From the NCBI GenBank assembly GCA_017993335.1, contig JAGOMX010000017.1, positions 1 to 35,564 on the forward strand: 35,564 bases of DNA, given 5' to 3'. Numbering within the stretch: position 1 is the first letter of the stretch; the number at the start of each line of letters is the position of its first letter. This document shows, in pieces, positions 35,541 to 35,564 of this stretch. The DNA is from Alphaproteobacteria bacterium. GTDB lineage: Bacteria; Pseudomonadota; Alphaproteobacteria; JAGOMX01. Both the position numbers and the translations under genes were made by a program. The notes beneath the pieces are model-generated. The model was not told the origin of the DNA, ran no database searches, and saw nothing but the letters and a program-made list of their open reading frames with translations.

Positions 35541-35564
35541 TATTATACTAATTCCATAAAATAA
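35541..35564 (-). repeat. Tail of a further dispersed-repeat copy, cut by the window end
   Basis: On the minus strand this reads TTATTTTATGGAATTAG followed by TATAATA, matching the tails of copies 1 and 2 at nearly every position. The rest of the copy should lie beyond position 35564. Confidence 0.6.

Overview
The window looks like part of the chromosome of an alphaproteobacterium. Evidence: the lpxD-fabZ-lpxA-lpxI-lpxB order with LpxI rather than LpxH, a five-gene atpHAGDC operon without the F0 genes, and a nuoJKLMN block. Moderate-to-low GC, several orphan exported proteins, one of them with an F-box-like segment, and dispersed palindromic repeats suggest a host-associated lineage of the Rickettsiales/Holosporales kind. 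That placement is an inference from gene content; I could not search a database.

Layout. 1-127: a palindromic repeat next to the end of rpmB (minus strand). 543-1553: corA. 1645-6048: the lipid A operon lpxD-fabZ-lpxA-lpxI-lpxB. 6045-9164 (minus): a 1039-residue VCBS/RTX surface or secreted protein whose stop codon overlaps the lpxB stop. 9396-12462: an orphan exported protein, a membrane acyltransferase (plus strand) and a second orphan exported protein. 12565-14965: mutM and glnA, divergent. 15431-17158: a KefB-like K+/H+ antiporter. 17482-18537 (minus): an exported protein with an F-box-like segment. 18601-24789 (minus): nuoJKLMN, the membrane arm of complex I, preceded by an orphan four-helix membrane protein (24884-25363). 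25674-26171: an L,D-transpeptidase-fold protein. 26259-30335: an RND efflux adaptor and pump pair. 30468-35379: atpHAGDC.

How the genes work together. Three modules carry most of the window: outer-membrane lipid A synthesis; energy conversion (proton-pumping NuoJKLMN, F1 ATP synthase); and envelope or transport functions (CorA, KefB-like, RND pump, acyltransferase, L,D-transpeptidase, RTX protein). Translation within modules is tightly coupled: 4-nt ATGA overlaps at nuoL/nuoM and nuoM/nuoN, and 1-nt overlaps at atpH/atpA and atpA/atpG.

Most unusual signals. (1) A dispersed repeat of about 95-100 nt made of a small hairpin, a 20-nt palindrome and a conserved tail. Its arms differ between copies but stay complementary, and one copy sits in the lpxI/lpxB junction. 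(2) A 146-nt inverted-repeat element after atpC. (3) An F-box-like segment in an exported protein. (4) A NuoJ about 115 residues longer than usual. (5) Near-identical 402-bp tandem repeats in the RTX gene, which also encodes an unusual number of cysteines.
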